Source of the DNA: JAGWRI01 sp035700805 | GTDB taxonomy: Bacteria; Gemmatimonadota; Gemmatimonadetes; Gemmatimonadales; Gemmatimonadaceae | DNA length: 64,000 nucleotides | NCBI GenBank assembly: GCA_035700805.1 | Contig: DASSOG010000026.1 | Span: forward strand, 57,051 to 121,050 | Reading direction: 5' to 3' | In this document: positions 18,301-25,947 of the stretch, one piece after another | Position numbering within the stretch: position 1 is the stretch's first letter | Layout: the number at the start of each line of letters is the position of its first letter | Translations under genes and position numbers: made by a program | The notes under the pieces: model-generated | What the model saw: only the letters and a program-made list of their open reading frames with translations | The model's database searches: none | What the model was told of the DNA's origin: nothing

Positions 18301-19371
18301 GGCCATCGACTCGATCTCGGTGGCGTCGCCCACCTGCGTGCTCGTGGCATGGGCTTCCACGTACTGGATGCCGCCCGGGTCAATGGTGGACGCATACGCG
18401 CGCTGCATGGCCGCGGTCTGGCCCTCCTTGCGCGGGGCCCACAGGTGGCGACCGCGTCCGTCGGTGGAGAGCCCGATGCCGCGGATGACGCCGAGGATCG
18501 TGTCGCCGTCGCGGCGCGCCTGGGCCTCGGTCTTGAGCACCATGGCCACGTATCCCTCGGAGGCCACGAGGCCGTCGGCCGTGGCGTCAAAGGGGCTGGA
18601 GCCGGTGGCGCTGCACGACTGCGCCTGCGAAAACAGGATGAGGCTATTAGTCTGCGCATATGACGCGCCGCCGGCAATGGCGACGTCCACCTCGCCGCGC
18701 TCCAGGGCCAGGGCGCCAAGGGCCATGGCCACGAGGGAGGACGAGCAGGCGGCGTCGAGCACCAGGTTCGGGCCCGTCAGCCCGAGCGTGCGCGCCACGA
18801 GTTCGGCGGCCCATCGCGATTCGCTGTGCGGATTGCCCTGCGCATCGCGGCGCGGCTTGCCCTTGCGCAGGGCCGCGACCGCCGACGCCACCAGCGCGTT
18901 GGCGCGCTCCAGGCCCAGCGCGCGAACCGCCGCCAGGTGCCGCAGCGGCTCGTAGAGCTGCGCGGCCATGGTGGCCAGCGTGACGTCGCCAAACGTCGGG
19001 CTGCCACCCGAGTGCCCCACAAACACGCCAACCGGCCGGCCGGCCAGCGCGTCCCGGTCCAGTCCGGCGTTCCGGACGGCGCCCAGCGCGACATCGGCAA
19101 AGATGCGGTGACAGACGTCGAAGCTCTCGTCGCCGGTCTCGGGCTGCGTTTCAGAGACCAGCCCGCCGATGGACGAATACGTCTTGCCGTGTTCGCCCCG
19201 CCGCGCGTCATAGTACATCTCGCGGTCCAGGCGGTGCGGCGGCATCTCGGTGATGGCGCTCCGGCCCTCGGAAAGCAGGCGCCAGAAGCCGTCCACGTCG
19301 TCAGCGCCAGGCAGGCGACAGGCGACGCCGACAATGGCGATCGGGGTGCGGAAGGCGGCCGGCTTGCTCAC
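12304..19371 (-). CDS. Iterative-type PKS / PUFA-like secondary lipid megasynthase (KS-CLF-AT-ACP-KR-DH)
   Basis: A 2355-residue cytoplasmic megasynthase. Domains in order: KS at about 9-460 with active Cys209 (DAACSSS), His341 (EAHATST) and His380 (KSNIGH); a second KS at about 473-865 with Cys replaced by Asp677 and the first His by Gly795, hence a chain-length-factor-like domain; AT at about 955-1250 (GQGSQYPG, GHSFGE with Ser1049); a single ACP at 1330-1405 (LGLDSIKR, Ser1368); an unusual segment at 1433-1512 (see separate entry); KR at about 1540-2045 (CTGGARGI, Ser1945, Tyr1958, Asn1962); and a double-hot-dog DH at about 2080-2340 (VDHRLDGRPLLP His2092, HPAVLDACF Asp2263). No ER, thioesterase or PPTase domain. 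The layout resembles PUFA synthases and heterocyst-glycolipid-type synthases merged into one chain. Overlaps neighbours on both sides by ATGA. Confidence 0.95.
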   Translation of the reverse strand: MSKPAAFRTPIAIVGVACRLPGADDVDGFWRLLSEGRSAITEMPPHRLDREMYYDARRGEHGKTYSSIGGLVSETQPETGDESFDVCHRIFADVALGAVRNAGLDRDALAGRPVGVFVGHSGGSPTFGDVTLATMAAQLYEPLRHLAAVRALGLERANALVASAVAALRKGKPRRDAQGNPHSESRWAAELVARTLGLTGPNLVLDAACSSSLVAMALGALALERGEVDVAIAGGASYAQTNSLILFSQAQSCSATGSSPFDATADGLVASEGYVAMVLKTEAQARRDGDTILGVIRGIGLSTDGRGRHLWAPRKEGQTAAMQRAYASTIDPGGIQYVEAHATSTQVGDATEIESMAEFFGPHLKGTRIPIGSVKSNIGHTLETAGLSSLLKVVLAMRHGVIPPTVNINTLNRTIDWTSVPFDVVRSARAWERPEGDVRRAAVSAFGIGGLNVHLIVEEPTDPAPVADVPSPSHEPIAIVGRGVVLPGARDVPGFAAFLKQGTTAVGDAPESRWPPGIGVSDAAEPWTAPTNRGGYVRDYVYDSVRHRVPPKQMAAANPLQFMLLDAAEQALHEAGTVDHPNTAVVVGTAFGGEFGHQLLAGLRFPEIRQCLDLALAETGVDEASRHTIREAYEQAFGEAFPAANDVTGSFTSSTLASRITKAFDLEGGALAIDAGDASSFSALATACNLLRGNACAAVVCAGAQRALDLPSFEAAALRRSLRPPDDLPGEGVGAVVLKRLSDARRDGNTILGILFGEALSYHASDLATAARTSVQRAVQAAGLEPGQVIALESGTVARRAASDHGWSGVLPAGEERAPVLSSLIGHLGPAEGVVSIIRSTLQPAAGVEGVQSLSGSGLAGHVLLGPAPAPIPRTARRVTLGAPSRARLREKLLYGVGTSGSFGPEDRFRFAAVASHPGELPARLALAESLGDAPGARALLEDQGVFFGEVAPVRPRVAFIFPGQGSQYPGMLRDLVEYSPAARRAMEEADRHLSAAGLGSFAELAWREGASLDADPVTTQVAVLVADMIMFAAITESGIEPDCVAGHSFGEIPAMVAARVFTLEQAIRVTLERARALGSANPDGGLLSIQASVEDVRSLVAGQSRELFITHSNAPEQTVVGGLQPDLSAFAALLRARGIASTPLRVPGALHSPLVAAAQPALRAALERESLRPPTRLFYSNVSRAQVSQPREFVENLVAQIAEPLEYPALIARLREDGVGALVEVGPSQVLTRLHRQIVGTAVVCVGTDHRQRGGWEQLERVHAALECIGAVEPRDREPAPLRAAAGTVVEFDATTARRQKRRAEAAAAPAVQAQQEVETPAAATGPSDGDSAIARLLLDFVVDLTGYPREAISLDWDLEADLGLDSIKRTQLVGEVGEALAVTSIASDAATLARLRTLRELLGYFQRASSTGGEASAPASPLATESRPPAHPRYDAGFQLGHRHAATVRAHLKREALEGAAHESVRTAAEARATLTGPELEELRGLADGSGVHIGNLVAYRVRHGCNPTEMSTAPSSPEAAPSPPAAAGEHAAPRSRRYVMRMASLPLPGNFAGRRITGTALVVGDDPVARRLRERLAADGVVVHAITPGGSSRDAADELERLWAAGPIPHLFISLGRDADAVRTLDAAQWARRRERILMMPFAVCQRWISLVKRDDLFDDATLVGLTALGGDFGFAGQPESFESGVLPGLFKAISIEAWVAGYRHLPVKLVDAASHESAEAVVDAALRELAIPSYEAETAISHGVRRVVRPVQQDLRTPAAPVAIGGRWVCTGGARGITAYVSRELALRFNLELHLVGRITRIELRDQWRAMWTTQRRELKLLVMEEARARGGNAVKAWERAQKNLELEETLDALKALGVDATYHSCDISDQAALERVLADVRARGPIDGILHGAGASRDAKFEQKDPARVDQCFRAKVDGTLALMDATQHDPIKHFVAFGSVSGRFGANGHADYSAANDMMAKLVDWYRGKRPEVASVTFHWHAWGDVGMATKAETQLGLQMVDMEFMPAVEGVDHLIRELQAGAPEAEVLITQERYFARFYSEEASAAAVDGVVRPLLDHAPAAELGDMREFACTLDPEKDAFLVDHRLDGRPLLPFVVGLELAAEAALDDPNAPFTVQPVTITNGLRFPDGRKQVVRVRTATGGAGAVTCDVVSDFHARDGTLLQADRPILHASFTRLDPASLELPHLNGNAPRGPWQKLVYNSGGRFHHGPAFQSLRRFSLTEDGLWGTVVAPAVVEVGGMSRPAVGWRVHPAVLDACFYATACLAWSRRQVHSIPAGIDRLTVGRFPLPREDCLVHVVAREQTEESGCFDFRLYGADGTTLIDAQGYRIARLAAPAMAMAATSGATE
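14836..15075 (-). other. C45/AAT-like fragment embedded between ACP and KR
   Basis: Residues 1433-1512 of the megasynthase. A helix pattern YDAGFQLGHRHAATVRAHL, then ELEELRGLADGSGVHIGNL, then a Gly-Cys at 1507-1508 followed by a Pro/Ala linker. This reads like the N-terminal helical part and the Gly-Cys cleavage point of acyl-CoA:6-aminopenicillanate acyltransferase-type (peptidase C45) proteins, but the catalytic beta-core that should follow is missing. By-eye resemblance only. Confidence 0.45.
16792..17955 (-). other. Second, catalytically dead KS (CLF-like) domain of the megasynthase
   Basis: Residues 473-860. It starts with the same HEPIAIVGRG pattern as a KS, but the nucleophile position reads AIDAGDASS (Cys to Asp677) and the first catalytic His is Gly795. 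The later IGH (His827) is kept, while the Lys of KSNIGH is Ser. Such a KS pair is known from PfaC of PUFA synthases and from type II systems, where the partner sets chain length. Confidence 0.85.
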
Positions 19372-20729
19372 GCGGCGTTCCCCGCCATGCGCGCCACCGG
19401 CGCATCGGACGTGTTCGCGACGAACGACTGGAGCAGGCCCGCGGCCTGTTCCAGGTATGCTGATTCGCCTTCCAGCGCCACGAGGCCACCGAACAGCGCC
19501 TGTTCCACGGTGAGTTCCCGGTCCATCAGCCGGGCGAGCGTGTCCGAGGTGCAGTGCGCGGATGCGCGCGCGTCGTCGGCCTCGTCGGTCGAGATGGCCC
19601 GCGGCGTGGCGGGGGCCGAGAGGTCGAGCGTCTGCGCTTCGGCGCCCACCACGGACAGCGCGAGCTGTACCCCCAGCGCCTGCTGCGGCACGCGGCCGAA
19701 CTCATGCGACGCGAAGTAGTGCACCAGCCGCCGGATGAGCGCGGCGTCCATGGGCGGGCAGGGGAACGGCGCGGCATCCCGCCGGGTGTTGGTCTGGTCG
19801 AACTCACAGTGTTCCCGCAGGTATGGCCGGTACACGTTGAGCACCTCATCCAGGGCCTGTTCCGGCACCTGGGGGGCGCTGCCCGAGAACTCCGTGGTGG
19901 CGGCCAGCAGCGCGGCGGCGGACACGGGGTTCGGGTGAGTGAGGTGGTATGTGCACGAGGCGGTGTCCTGGCGCTCAACCAGGTGCCGGATGGTGGCCGA
20001 GATCCAGTTCACGGGCACGACGTTGAGCCGGGCGTCCGGACTGAGGCCCAGGCGGGCGAAGATGGTGTCCGCCGTCATGCCCTGTGGCACCAGTCCGAGT
20101 ATGCTGAGAAACGTATAGAGGCCGTCCCGGGAGGACGAGAATCCCGTGGTGGAGTCCCCGACGATCACCGAGGGGCGGTACACGGACCAGCGGTCCAGGA
20201 AGGGCGCGGAACGCACCAGGGTCTCGCTCACGTACTTGCTGCGCTCATAGTCGTTCGAGAATTCCTGCCCCTGCTCCAGCTCGTCCTCCATCACGCGGCC
20301 CTCGCGGCGGCCGGCCACGTAGGCCGTGGAGACCAGGTGGAAGTCGCGGATCCCGGCATCGCGGCAGAGCGCCAGCACGTAACGCGTCCCGTCCACGTTG
20401 GACGCGTAGGGTTCCCCGCCCCGCGCGCGAAAGGTGATGGATGCGGCGCAGTGCAGCACGCGGTGGCAATGGTCGGCCACCCACGCGCGGGCGTCCGGGG
20501 CCAGGCCAAGGCCCGGCTGCTTCAGGTCGCCCGCCAGCACTTTCGGGGTCGCCAGCGGCGCGTCAGTCTCCGCGCGAAAGCGCGCGAGCAGCGTCGTCAC
20601 GCGCTGTTCCGCCGTCGCACCGCGATCCGGACGTACGAGGACAGCCACCTCACGTCCGGCCGCGAGCGCGTCCCGCAGCAGGTACGATCCGAGGAATCCC
20701 GTAGCGCCAGTCAACAACTCGCAAGTCAT
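19368..20729 (-). CDS. Thioester reductase with SCP2-like lipid-binding tail
   Basis: A 453-residue stand-alone reductive release enzyme of the extended SDR (NAD_binding_4 / male-sterility) type. The N-terminal GATGFLGSYL (9-18) binds NAD(P)H; Ser134-Thr135-Ala-Tyr and Tyr161-x3-Lys165 (YERSK) form the active site. Family knowledge: such domains reduce ACP-bound acyl chains to aldehyde or alcohol, as in HglB-type proteins. From about residue 340 the sequence changes: DTLARLMDRELTVEQALFGG and the LEGESAYLEQAAGLLQSF part look like an SCP2/sterol-carrier domain, which could hold the acyl product. The stop overlaps the megasynthase start (ATGA), tying the two together. No ACP is fused to it, unlike HglB. 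Confidence 0.85.
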   Translation of the reverse strand: MTCELLTGATGFLGSYLLRDALAAGREVAVLVRPDRGATAEQRVTTLLARFRAETDAPLATPKVLAGDLKQPGLGLAPDARAWVADHCHRVLHCAASITFRARGGEPYASNVDGTRYVLALCRDAGIRDFHLVSTAYVAGRREGRVMEDELEQGQEFSNDYERSKYVSETLVRSAPFLDRWSVYRPSVIVGDSTTGFSSSRDGLYTFLSILGLVPQGMTADTIFARLGLSPDARLNVVPVNWISATIRHLVERQDTASCTYHLTHPNPVSAAALLAATTEFSGSAPQVPEQALDEVLNVYRPYLREHCEFDQTNTRRDAAPFPCPPMDAALIRRLVHYFASHEFGRVPQQALGVQLALSVVGAEAQTLDLSAPATPRAISTDEADDARASAHCTSDTLARLMDRELTVEQALFGGLVALEGESAYLEQAAGLLQSFVANTSDAPVARMAGNAA

Positions 20730-20824
20730 GTGCGCGGGAGGCTCCGCATCAGGTAGTCAGTTCGGGGGATGGCCGGACCGCCGGGATACCACCGGCGAGG
20801 GTGCACGGCACGGGCAGGGAATTG

Positions 20825-20840
20825 GGAGGCAATTGCTTCC
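20825..20840. promoter_or_regulatory. Near-palindrome in the gap upstream of the thioester reductase
   Basis: GGAGGCAATTGCTTCC is palindromic except for one mismatched pair, with a perfect GCAATTGC core. It lies in the 139-bp gap between the PPTase stop and the thioester reductase start, next to a locally AT-rich GTTATCGTTATGG (minus strand). It may be an operator or internal promoter for the three-gene megasynthase unit. Confidence 0.3.
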
Positions 20841-20868
20841 ATAACGATAACACGCCCGGGGCGCCTTT

Positions 20869-21651
20869 TCAGCCGCCCGCGTGGCCAACATGCGGTGGAA
20901 ATCCGGTCCGGAAGACCGGTCGGAGGTCGGGGCCAGCGCCGCGCCGAACGGCCAGGGCACCGCAGTGCCCCGGTGACGGACGCCACGCCGTGAACTGCCA
21001 GTCCGCCGGGTCATCGTCAATGGGATGGGCAAACTGCGCCGTGATCCCGGCGGAGTCCTGGCGGAACGTGACGTGGCTCACCGGCTCCGCCAGCCCGCTT
21101 CCCCGCGCCTTGACATAGGCCTCCTTGAGGGTCCAGAGCTCGTGGAAACAGGCGTTCCGCTCCCGCGGTGACATACGGTCCAGCGCGCGCAACTCCTCCG
21201 GGGAGCAGACCAGCCCTGCCATTTTCGATACGTCGGATATGCGGCCGGCTCCTTCCACGTCCAGGCCGACATCCACCCCCGCGCAGACGGCGCAAGCCAC
21301 CAGGCCGGGGGTGTGTGAAACGCTGAAGCGCAACGGCAGCGCGGTGAACGGGGCGTCCAGCGCGGGGCGTCCTCCGGGATCCTGCCGAAAGCGCCAGGCG
21401 CCAGGTTCGACGTCCGCAAATTGCGAGAGCACGTGCCGCAACAGCCCGCGCGCCAACAGGAAGAGCTCGGCGTCCTCGCCGCGCCGGAAGCGCACATGCC
21501 GTTCCCGCTCGGCGTCGTCCAGCCAGCGGTCGGCCGCGTTCGCCGGCGCCAGCGCGCGCACGTCGTCCACCAGCGCCGACCAGACGTGGACCTCCCCGTC
21601 CAGGGATGCCAGGGCTTCCGCGCTCAGTCCCGGTGCCAATGCAGAGTTCAC
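20869..21651 (-). CDS. Sfp-type 4'-phosphopantetheinyl transferase
   Basis: A 260-residue enzyme that attaches phosphopantetheine to carrier-protein serines, here most likely Ser1368 of the megasynthase ACP. Motifs of the Sfp/HetI class are seen: SVSHTPGLVACAV at 110-122, the metal site GLDVE (Asp131, Glu133) and WTLKEAYVKARGSGL at 173-187 (Glu177). The start is GTG at 21651 with GGAGGG nine bases upstream. The C-terminal tail after about 230 is weakly conserved. Same strand as the thioester reductase, with a 139-bp gap, so it may be in the same transcript or separately started. Confidence 0.93.
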   Translation of the reverse strand: MNSALAPGLSAEALASLDGEVHVWSALVDDVRALAPANAADRWLDDAERERHVRFRRGEDAELFLLARGLLRHVLSQFADVEPGAWRFRQDPGGRPALDAPFTALPLRFSVSHTPGLVACAVCAGVDVGLDVEGAGRISDVSKMAGLVCSPEELRALDRMSPRERNACFHELWTLKEAYVKARGSGLAEPVSHVTFRQDSAGITAQFAHPIDDDPADWQFTAWRPSPGHCGALAVRRGAGPDLRPVFRTGFPPHVGHAGG

Positions 21652-21736
21652 CGTGCGTCGCCCTCCATGAACATGATGTACGTCCCGGATATACGGTCCG
21701 CCAGAGGCGGCGCGAGATGTGCGGGGTTCTCATGGG

Positions 21737-21767
21737 GTGGATTCCGCGGCGTACCGCGCAAATCCAC
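21737..21767. promoter_or_regulatory. 31-bp imperfect palindrome in the PPTase/Rieske divergent promoter region
   Basis: Outer arms GTGGATT (21737-21743) and AATCCAC (21761-21767) and inner arms CGCGG (21745-21749) and CCGCG (21754-21758) are nested around CGTA, with only small bulges. It sits between two divergent gene starts, where an operator controlling both sides would be expected. A transcribed hairpin is the alternative. Confidence 0.45.
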
Positions 21768-21825
21768 TGGGCGCGGGCTCGGTTGAACCTCGCCAACGGC
21801 ATGATCGCAAGACAGTTTAGGTGGC

Positions 21826-23004
21826 ATGTCCCACCGCGCATCGCCCGCCTGGTCGCAGCGTTTCACCGACCCCGCGCTCTTTGAGCGGGAGCAGGAGCGC
21901 CTGGGCGCGGCCTGGACGCTGCTGGCGTTCACGGGGGAGCTGGCGCGCGACGGCGACTGGCTGCGCACCACGCTCGGCGGGCGCTCGATATTTGTCCAGC
22001 GATTTGGCGACGAGTTGCGCGGCTTTGAGAACGTGTGCGCGCACCGGTTCTTTCCGCTCCGGACCGCCGAGCGCGGCAACGGACCCATCCGCTGCGGCTT
22101 TCATCACTGGCAGTACAACAAGGAAGGCGCGGCGGCAGGGATTCCCAAATGCAAGGAGATGTTCGGGTGCGGGCCGCGCGAGGTAGGGGCTCGATTGCGA
22201 CGCGTGGAGGTGGCCACATGCGGGGCGCTGTTGTTCGGCCGTTTCGGGGACGCCGATGGCGAGGCCGGAGGGGACCTGAGCGCGCGCGGCTCCGGCCGGG
22301 AGTCGCTGGAGCAGTACCTGGGTCCCGGATTTCCAATCCTGCGGGCCATGACCAATGTGCCCCGGGTGCCGCGGTGCATGCGCACGGCGCTCGCGGCAAA
22401 CTGGAAGCTGGGGTATCACATTTCGCTGGACGACTATCACCTGGTGGCCGTGCATCCCGACACCTTTGGCAAGGGTGGCTACCTGGATGCGGACGTGGTG
22501 CGCTATTACCGCTTCGGTTCGCACAGCGCGTACTTCCACACCGGTCGTGACGGGGACCTGGCGGCCATGGCGGCCGCGTGCGAGGGCGGGAGCTACCGCC
22601 CGGATGCGTACCGCGTGTTTCAGTTCTTTCCCAACCTGCTGGTGAGTCACGTGCCCATCCCGGGCGGCTGTTACGGGATCGTCCAGCAGTATCGCGCGCT
22701 GGCGGTGGACCGCACAGAGCTGCGCACCTGGCTCTTTCCCGCCCCCTTTCCCCCGGCGGATCAGGGAGCGCGCGCGGCGCTGGCCCGCCGCCTGCTCGGG
22801 CCGTTGCTGCCGCTGGTGGTGCCCAGGCGGACGCGCAAGATCGTGGGTGAGGACAACGCGGTGTGTGAGCAGTTGCAGACCGTGGCGGCGCAGGCGCGCG
22901 GCGAGCCGCACTTTGCCCGCCATGAGGAACGCATCGCGTGGTTCACGGAAACGTACGACGCCTGGCTCAGCGGCGAGGCGATCCCGGGCGCCAGCGCACC
23001 GTGA
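21826..23004 (+). CDS. Rieske non-heme iron oxygenase, alpha-subunit type
   Basis: A 392-residue oxygenase. The Rieske cluster ligands are Cys71-x-His73 and Cys90-x2-His93. The catalytic domain has the mononuclear iron ligands His205 and His210 with the bridging Asp203 (LDDYHLVAVH), and a late GEDNAVCE segment whose Asp is expected to be the third ligand. Family knowledge: hydroxylation, desaturation or demethylation of lipids or aromatics, using electrons from a separate reductase; no ferredoxin or reductase gene is in the window. It is divergent from the PPTase with 174 bp between starts, and its 3' end overlaps the convergent Wzi-like gene by 38 bp. Inference: it modifies the lipid product. 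Confidence 0.92.
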   Translation: MSHRASPAWSQRFTDPALFEREQERLGAAWTLLAFTGELARDGDWLRTTLGGRSIFVQRFGDELRGFENVCAHRFFPLRTAERGNGPIRCGFHHWQYNKEGAAAGIPKCKEMFGCGPREVGARLRRVEVATCGALLFGRFGDADGEAGGDLSARGSGRESLEQYLGPGFPILRAMTNVPRVPRCMRTALAANWKLGYHISLDDYHLVAVHPDTFGKGGYLDADVVRYYRFGSHSAYFHTGRDGDLAAMAAACEGGSYRPDAYRVFQFFPNLLVSHVPIPGGCYGIVQQYRALAVDRTELRTWLFPAPFPPADQGARAALARRLLGPLLPLVVPRRTRKIVGEDNAVCEQLQTVAAQARGEPHFARHEERIAWFTETYDAWLSGEAIPGASAP

Positions 23005-24589
23005 CGGCGGCGTGCAGGTTGTACACGCCGTTGTCCTTGATGAAGTAGCGGTCGGCCTCGCCGGAGAAGGCGGCGTCGAACCCGAACTCGAGGCCCCGCG
23101 CGAACACGGTGGCCCGGGCGCCCGCGATGAGTGAGACGTCGGGCGCCAGCAGGGTGTCCGCCCGCGACTGCGCGTAGAACGCGTCGTTGTCGTGCGCCTG
23201 CCGCTGGACGTACACGCCCCAGCCCCCGCGCGGCGTGTACACGTCAACGCTGGCCGTCTCGGCGTCGCCACCGGGGCCCACCCACGAGCCGATGACCTGG
23301 CCGCGCTGCGTGTAGCCGCGCCCGACGGCGTGGTGGACGTAGTAGGTGGGGTCGGGCCAGCGCTGCGCCGTGTTGGTCTGCTCCAGGTGCGTCAGCTCGC
23401 CCCTCAAGGCCACGAGCCGGTTGCCGGACAGGGCATGCGTCTTCTGCAATCCCAGCGTGTAGCCCTGTGAATGCTGGGGCACCAGGAGGATATCCAGCGG
23501 GATGCGTCCGTGGTCGTTCCGCGCCCATTCGCCGTACATCTCGAAGTTGCTGGCCGGCATCACCCACCGGAACAGGAATGACGCGATCTGGTCCTTGGAG
23601 TCCTCGGCCTGGCTGTTCAGGGCATATGAGTGCTTGGTGATTGGCTCCACCACCGCCATGTAGTCGTGAAAGTTCAGCCCGTCCGGCGGCACATTGCGGA
23701 TGAACACGCGCGCAGCGCCAATCGTGAGTCCCCTGAAGACGGCCCACCTGGGCGAGAAGGCCGCCACGGCGCCCGTGAAGAAGCGGGAGGTGTCCGCGTC
23801 CTGGCCGTCGTACCACCCCGACGACTGCGGCACTCCCCAGAGCCACTGCGCCTCGACGGTGCCGATGCCGATATCCAGCGGGTGGGCCGTGCCCAGGGAG
23901 ACGTGCGGCATCCCGGGGGCCTCGTTGCTCATCAGGATGGAGGTCTCGATGCCCGGGCCCCACCAGAGGTTCTCGGTGCCCACGGCCAGACGCGCGCCAT
24001 GGGCCGTGACCGCGATGGAGCTTTGCCCCGGGTCCAGCCGGGTGAAACTGCCGGGCCCGAACCGCTGTGGCAGGTCGATCTGGAACCATGGATACCCGTA
24101 GGGTGATGCGCCCGCCCAGGTGACCGGCGCGATCGGGAACGCCTGGTTCTGGGCGAAGACCAGCGTCGGGTGCGCGGTGACGGTGAGGTGCCCCCACGCC
24201 AGCGTCACGCCACCGTCCAGCGCCATGTTCAGTCCGCGCCCCTGCCACATGGCATCATCGTTGTAGCCGAACGGGACCGTGGTGTTCCCGGACATGCGCA
24301 GGCGCGCGGGATCGGCCGTCCAGCGCGCCGATCCCAGTTCATGAATGGGTGCCGGCCGCAGCCATTCGGCCCATGGACCCACCGAATCCGGGATGGTGGC
24401 CACCGGCTGCGGGCGCAGGAAGAAAGTGCCGGCGGTCGCCAGTCCCTGCACCTGCAGGACACGCACATATTCGTCCAGCGAGTTTTCTACCTGTGCGGAC
24501 TGCGCCAGGGCCGCGGCGGGCGCGAGCAGCGTTGCCGCGGGGGCGGCAAGCATCGCCGCGGTTGTCACCATTGCGACGAGCCGTTTCAT
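22967..24589 (-). CDS. Outer-membrane beta-barrel, capsule assembly Wzi-like
   Basis: A 540-residue exported protein with a Sec signal ending near ALAQS. It has many alternating aromatic/polar strands and the segment ENLWWGPGIETSILMSNEAPG (read in two pieces), which is the hallmark of the Wzi family: an 18-stranded outer-membrane barrel that holds capsular polysaccharide on the surface in E. coli. In phyla like this one, such barrels also occur away from capsule loci, so the ligand could be another surface glycan or glycolipid. Its start overlaps the acyltransferase stop (ATGA). Last gene of the operon TPR, acyltransferase, barrel. Confidence 0.8.
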   Translation of the reverse strand: MKRLVAMVTTAAMLAAPAATLLAPAAALAQSAQVENSLDEYVRVLQVQGLATAGTFFLRPQPVATIPDSVGPWAEWLRPAPIHELGSARWTADPARLRMSGNTTVPFGYNDDAMWQGRGLNMALDGGVTLAWGHLTVTAHPTLVFAQNQAFPIAPVTWAGASPYGYPWFQIDLPQRFGPGSFTRLDPGQSSIAVTAHGARLAVGTENLWWGPGIETSILMSNEAPGMPHVSLGTAHPLDIGIGTVEAQWLWGVPQSSGWYDGQDADTSRFFTGAVAAFSPRWAVFRGLTIGAARVFIRNVPPDGLNFHDYMAVVEPITKHSYALNSQAEDSKDQIASFLFRWVMPASNFEMYGEWARNDHGRIPLDILLVPQHSQGYTLGLQKTHALSGNRLVALRGELTHLEQTNTAQRWPDPTYYVHHAVGRGYTQRGQVIGSWVGPGGDAETASVDVYTPRGGWGVYVQRQAHDNDAFYAQSRADTLLAPDVSLIAGARATVFARGLEFGFDAAFSGEADRYFIKDNGVYNLHAAVTVRWRPGSPRR

Positions 24590-25947
24590 GTGGCGGGCAG
24601 GGACTGAGTAATGGATTCCATCCGTGCAACATAGGCGGAGAGCAACGCCGAGGCGGCCTCCTGGTCCAGGTACTGCGGGTCGGTGCGCAGCGTGAGCACC
24701 AGCGTGTGCCGGAGTCGCAGCAGCACAAAGCCCGCGCGGGTGCCGGGGCGCAACGGCATGATGCCGCGCGCATGCGTGATCCGGGGCAGGTGGGGTCCCA
24801 GGGCATCGGCATCGCGCGCCGCCGGGCCCGGGATCCGGGGGGCCGCGCGCCCCAGGTTGGTGAACACCACGCTGGCCAGGGTGAGCGGGGCGCGCAGGAT
24901 GAGCCCCAGCAGGGCGGGTACCCGGTCCGCCAGGGCCATGCCGCCCACGATCTGCGCGCCCACGCGGTTCACGCGCGCGGCGCGCATCTCGTCATGCACG
25001 CCGACAATGAGCGTCCTGGTGTCGCCACAATCCCGCATCCGGCGATCCAGGAACGCATATCCTACGGCGTTCGTGGCGCCAAGCGCGGCATGGTGGCGCG
25101 TGCGCAGGGTGGTGGGGACCATGACGCGCAGCCAGTCGCTGCCGGCGTAGGGCGCGGCGGGACGGTTCCACTCGGCCAGCACCTGCAGCAGCGCTGCCAG
25201 GAACAGGTCGTTCACCGACGCGGCGTGCGCGCCGGCCGCCGCGCGCAGGCGCGCGAAGGCGGCATCATCAAAGACGTGGGTCAGGGCGGTCGGCACCAAC
25301 TGGTCCGCGAGTGCGGCCCGGCGCAGTGCCGCGGACGGCGGGGTTCCGCGAACCCTGGCTGGCCGGCGCATCAGGAACCCCAGGGCCTCGCTGGCCGAGG
25401 GCATGCGGGAGCCAGGGGCCGTGTGCGGCGCGGCCGTGTCTGCGGGGACGGGTGCGACCACTGTGGGTGTGGCGTCGGTCGCATCGGCCTGGGTGGTCGA
25501 GGTGGCCGAGTCTGCCGCGTACGCGCGCGCCACGTCCCAGCAGAACTGCGCCACTCCCTGACCGTCCGTCACCGCATGGTGGGCCTGTACCAGCCAGCGC
25601 ATGCGGCCATCCTGCTCCTGGGCGAAGAATCGCGTCCCCGCTTCCCGCGTGAGGTCAATGGGCACAAAACCCTCTTTCGGCGGGTTCGCCGTCCAGGGCA
25701 GCCAATGCACCGTGGCCACGTCGCGCGCGGGCATCGGTGTGCGCCAGGTGCGGCCGCGCCGCGTCGTGGTGCGCAGCATCGGGTGTCGCTCCAGTGCCTG
25801 GCACACCGCGCGCTGCAGCCGGTCGCGCTCGAACACGCCGTCAAAGTCCACCTGCACCAGGAACGTCATGCGATAGCCCGGTCGGTCGTCGAGCACCATG
25901 TACCGCTCGAACGGGGTGAGCGGGCGCGGCAGGCCGGCATCCGGCAT
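24586..25947 (-). CDS. WS/DGAT- or condensation-like acyltransferase (HHxxxDG)
   Basis: A 453-residue acyltransferase with the active-site motif HHAVTDG at 123-129, in the right place for the wax ester synthase/diacylglycerol acyltransferase, PapA and NRPS-condensation superfamily. The N-terminal half has the LERHPMLRT pattern. The C-terminal half contains TNAVGYAF and VFTNLGR, matching the second half of the chloramphenicol-acetyltransferase-like double fold. It would join an acyl thioester to an alcohol. The TGATG junction with the TPR gene and ATGA junction with the barrel gene show translational coupling. Inference: it esterifies the alcohol or hydroxy-acyl product of the megasynthase. 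WS/DGAT versus PapA-like cannot be settled by eye. Confidence 0.8.
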   Translation of the reverse strand: MPDAGLPRPLTPFERYMVLDDRPGYRMTFLVQVDFDGVFERDRLQRAVCQALERHPMLRTTTRRGRTWRTPMPARDVATVHWLPWTANPPKEGFVPIDLTREAGTRFFAQEQDGRMRWLVQAHHAVTDGQGVAQFCWDVARAYAADSATSTTQADATDATPTVVAPVPADTAAPHTAPGSRMPSASEALGFLMRRPARVRGTPPSAALRRAALADQLVPTALTHVFDDAAFARLRAAAGAHAASVNDLFLAALLQVLAEWNRPAAPYAGSDWLRVMVPTTLRTRHHAALGATNAVGYAFLDRRMRDCGDTRTLIVGVHDEMRAARVNRVGAQIVGGMALADRVPALLGLILRAPLTLASVVFTNLGRAAPRIPGPAARDADALGPHLPRITHARGIMPLRPGTRAGFVLLRLRHTLVLTLRTDPQYLDQEAASALLSAYVARMESITQSLPAT

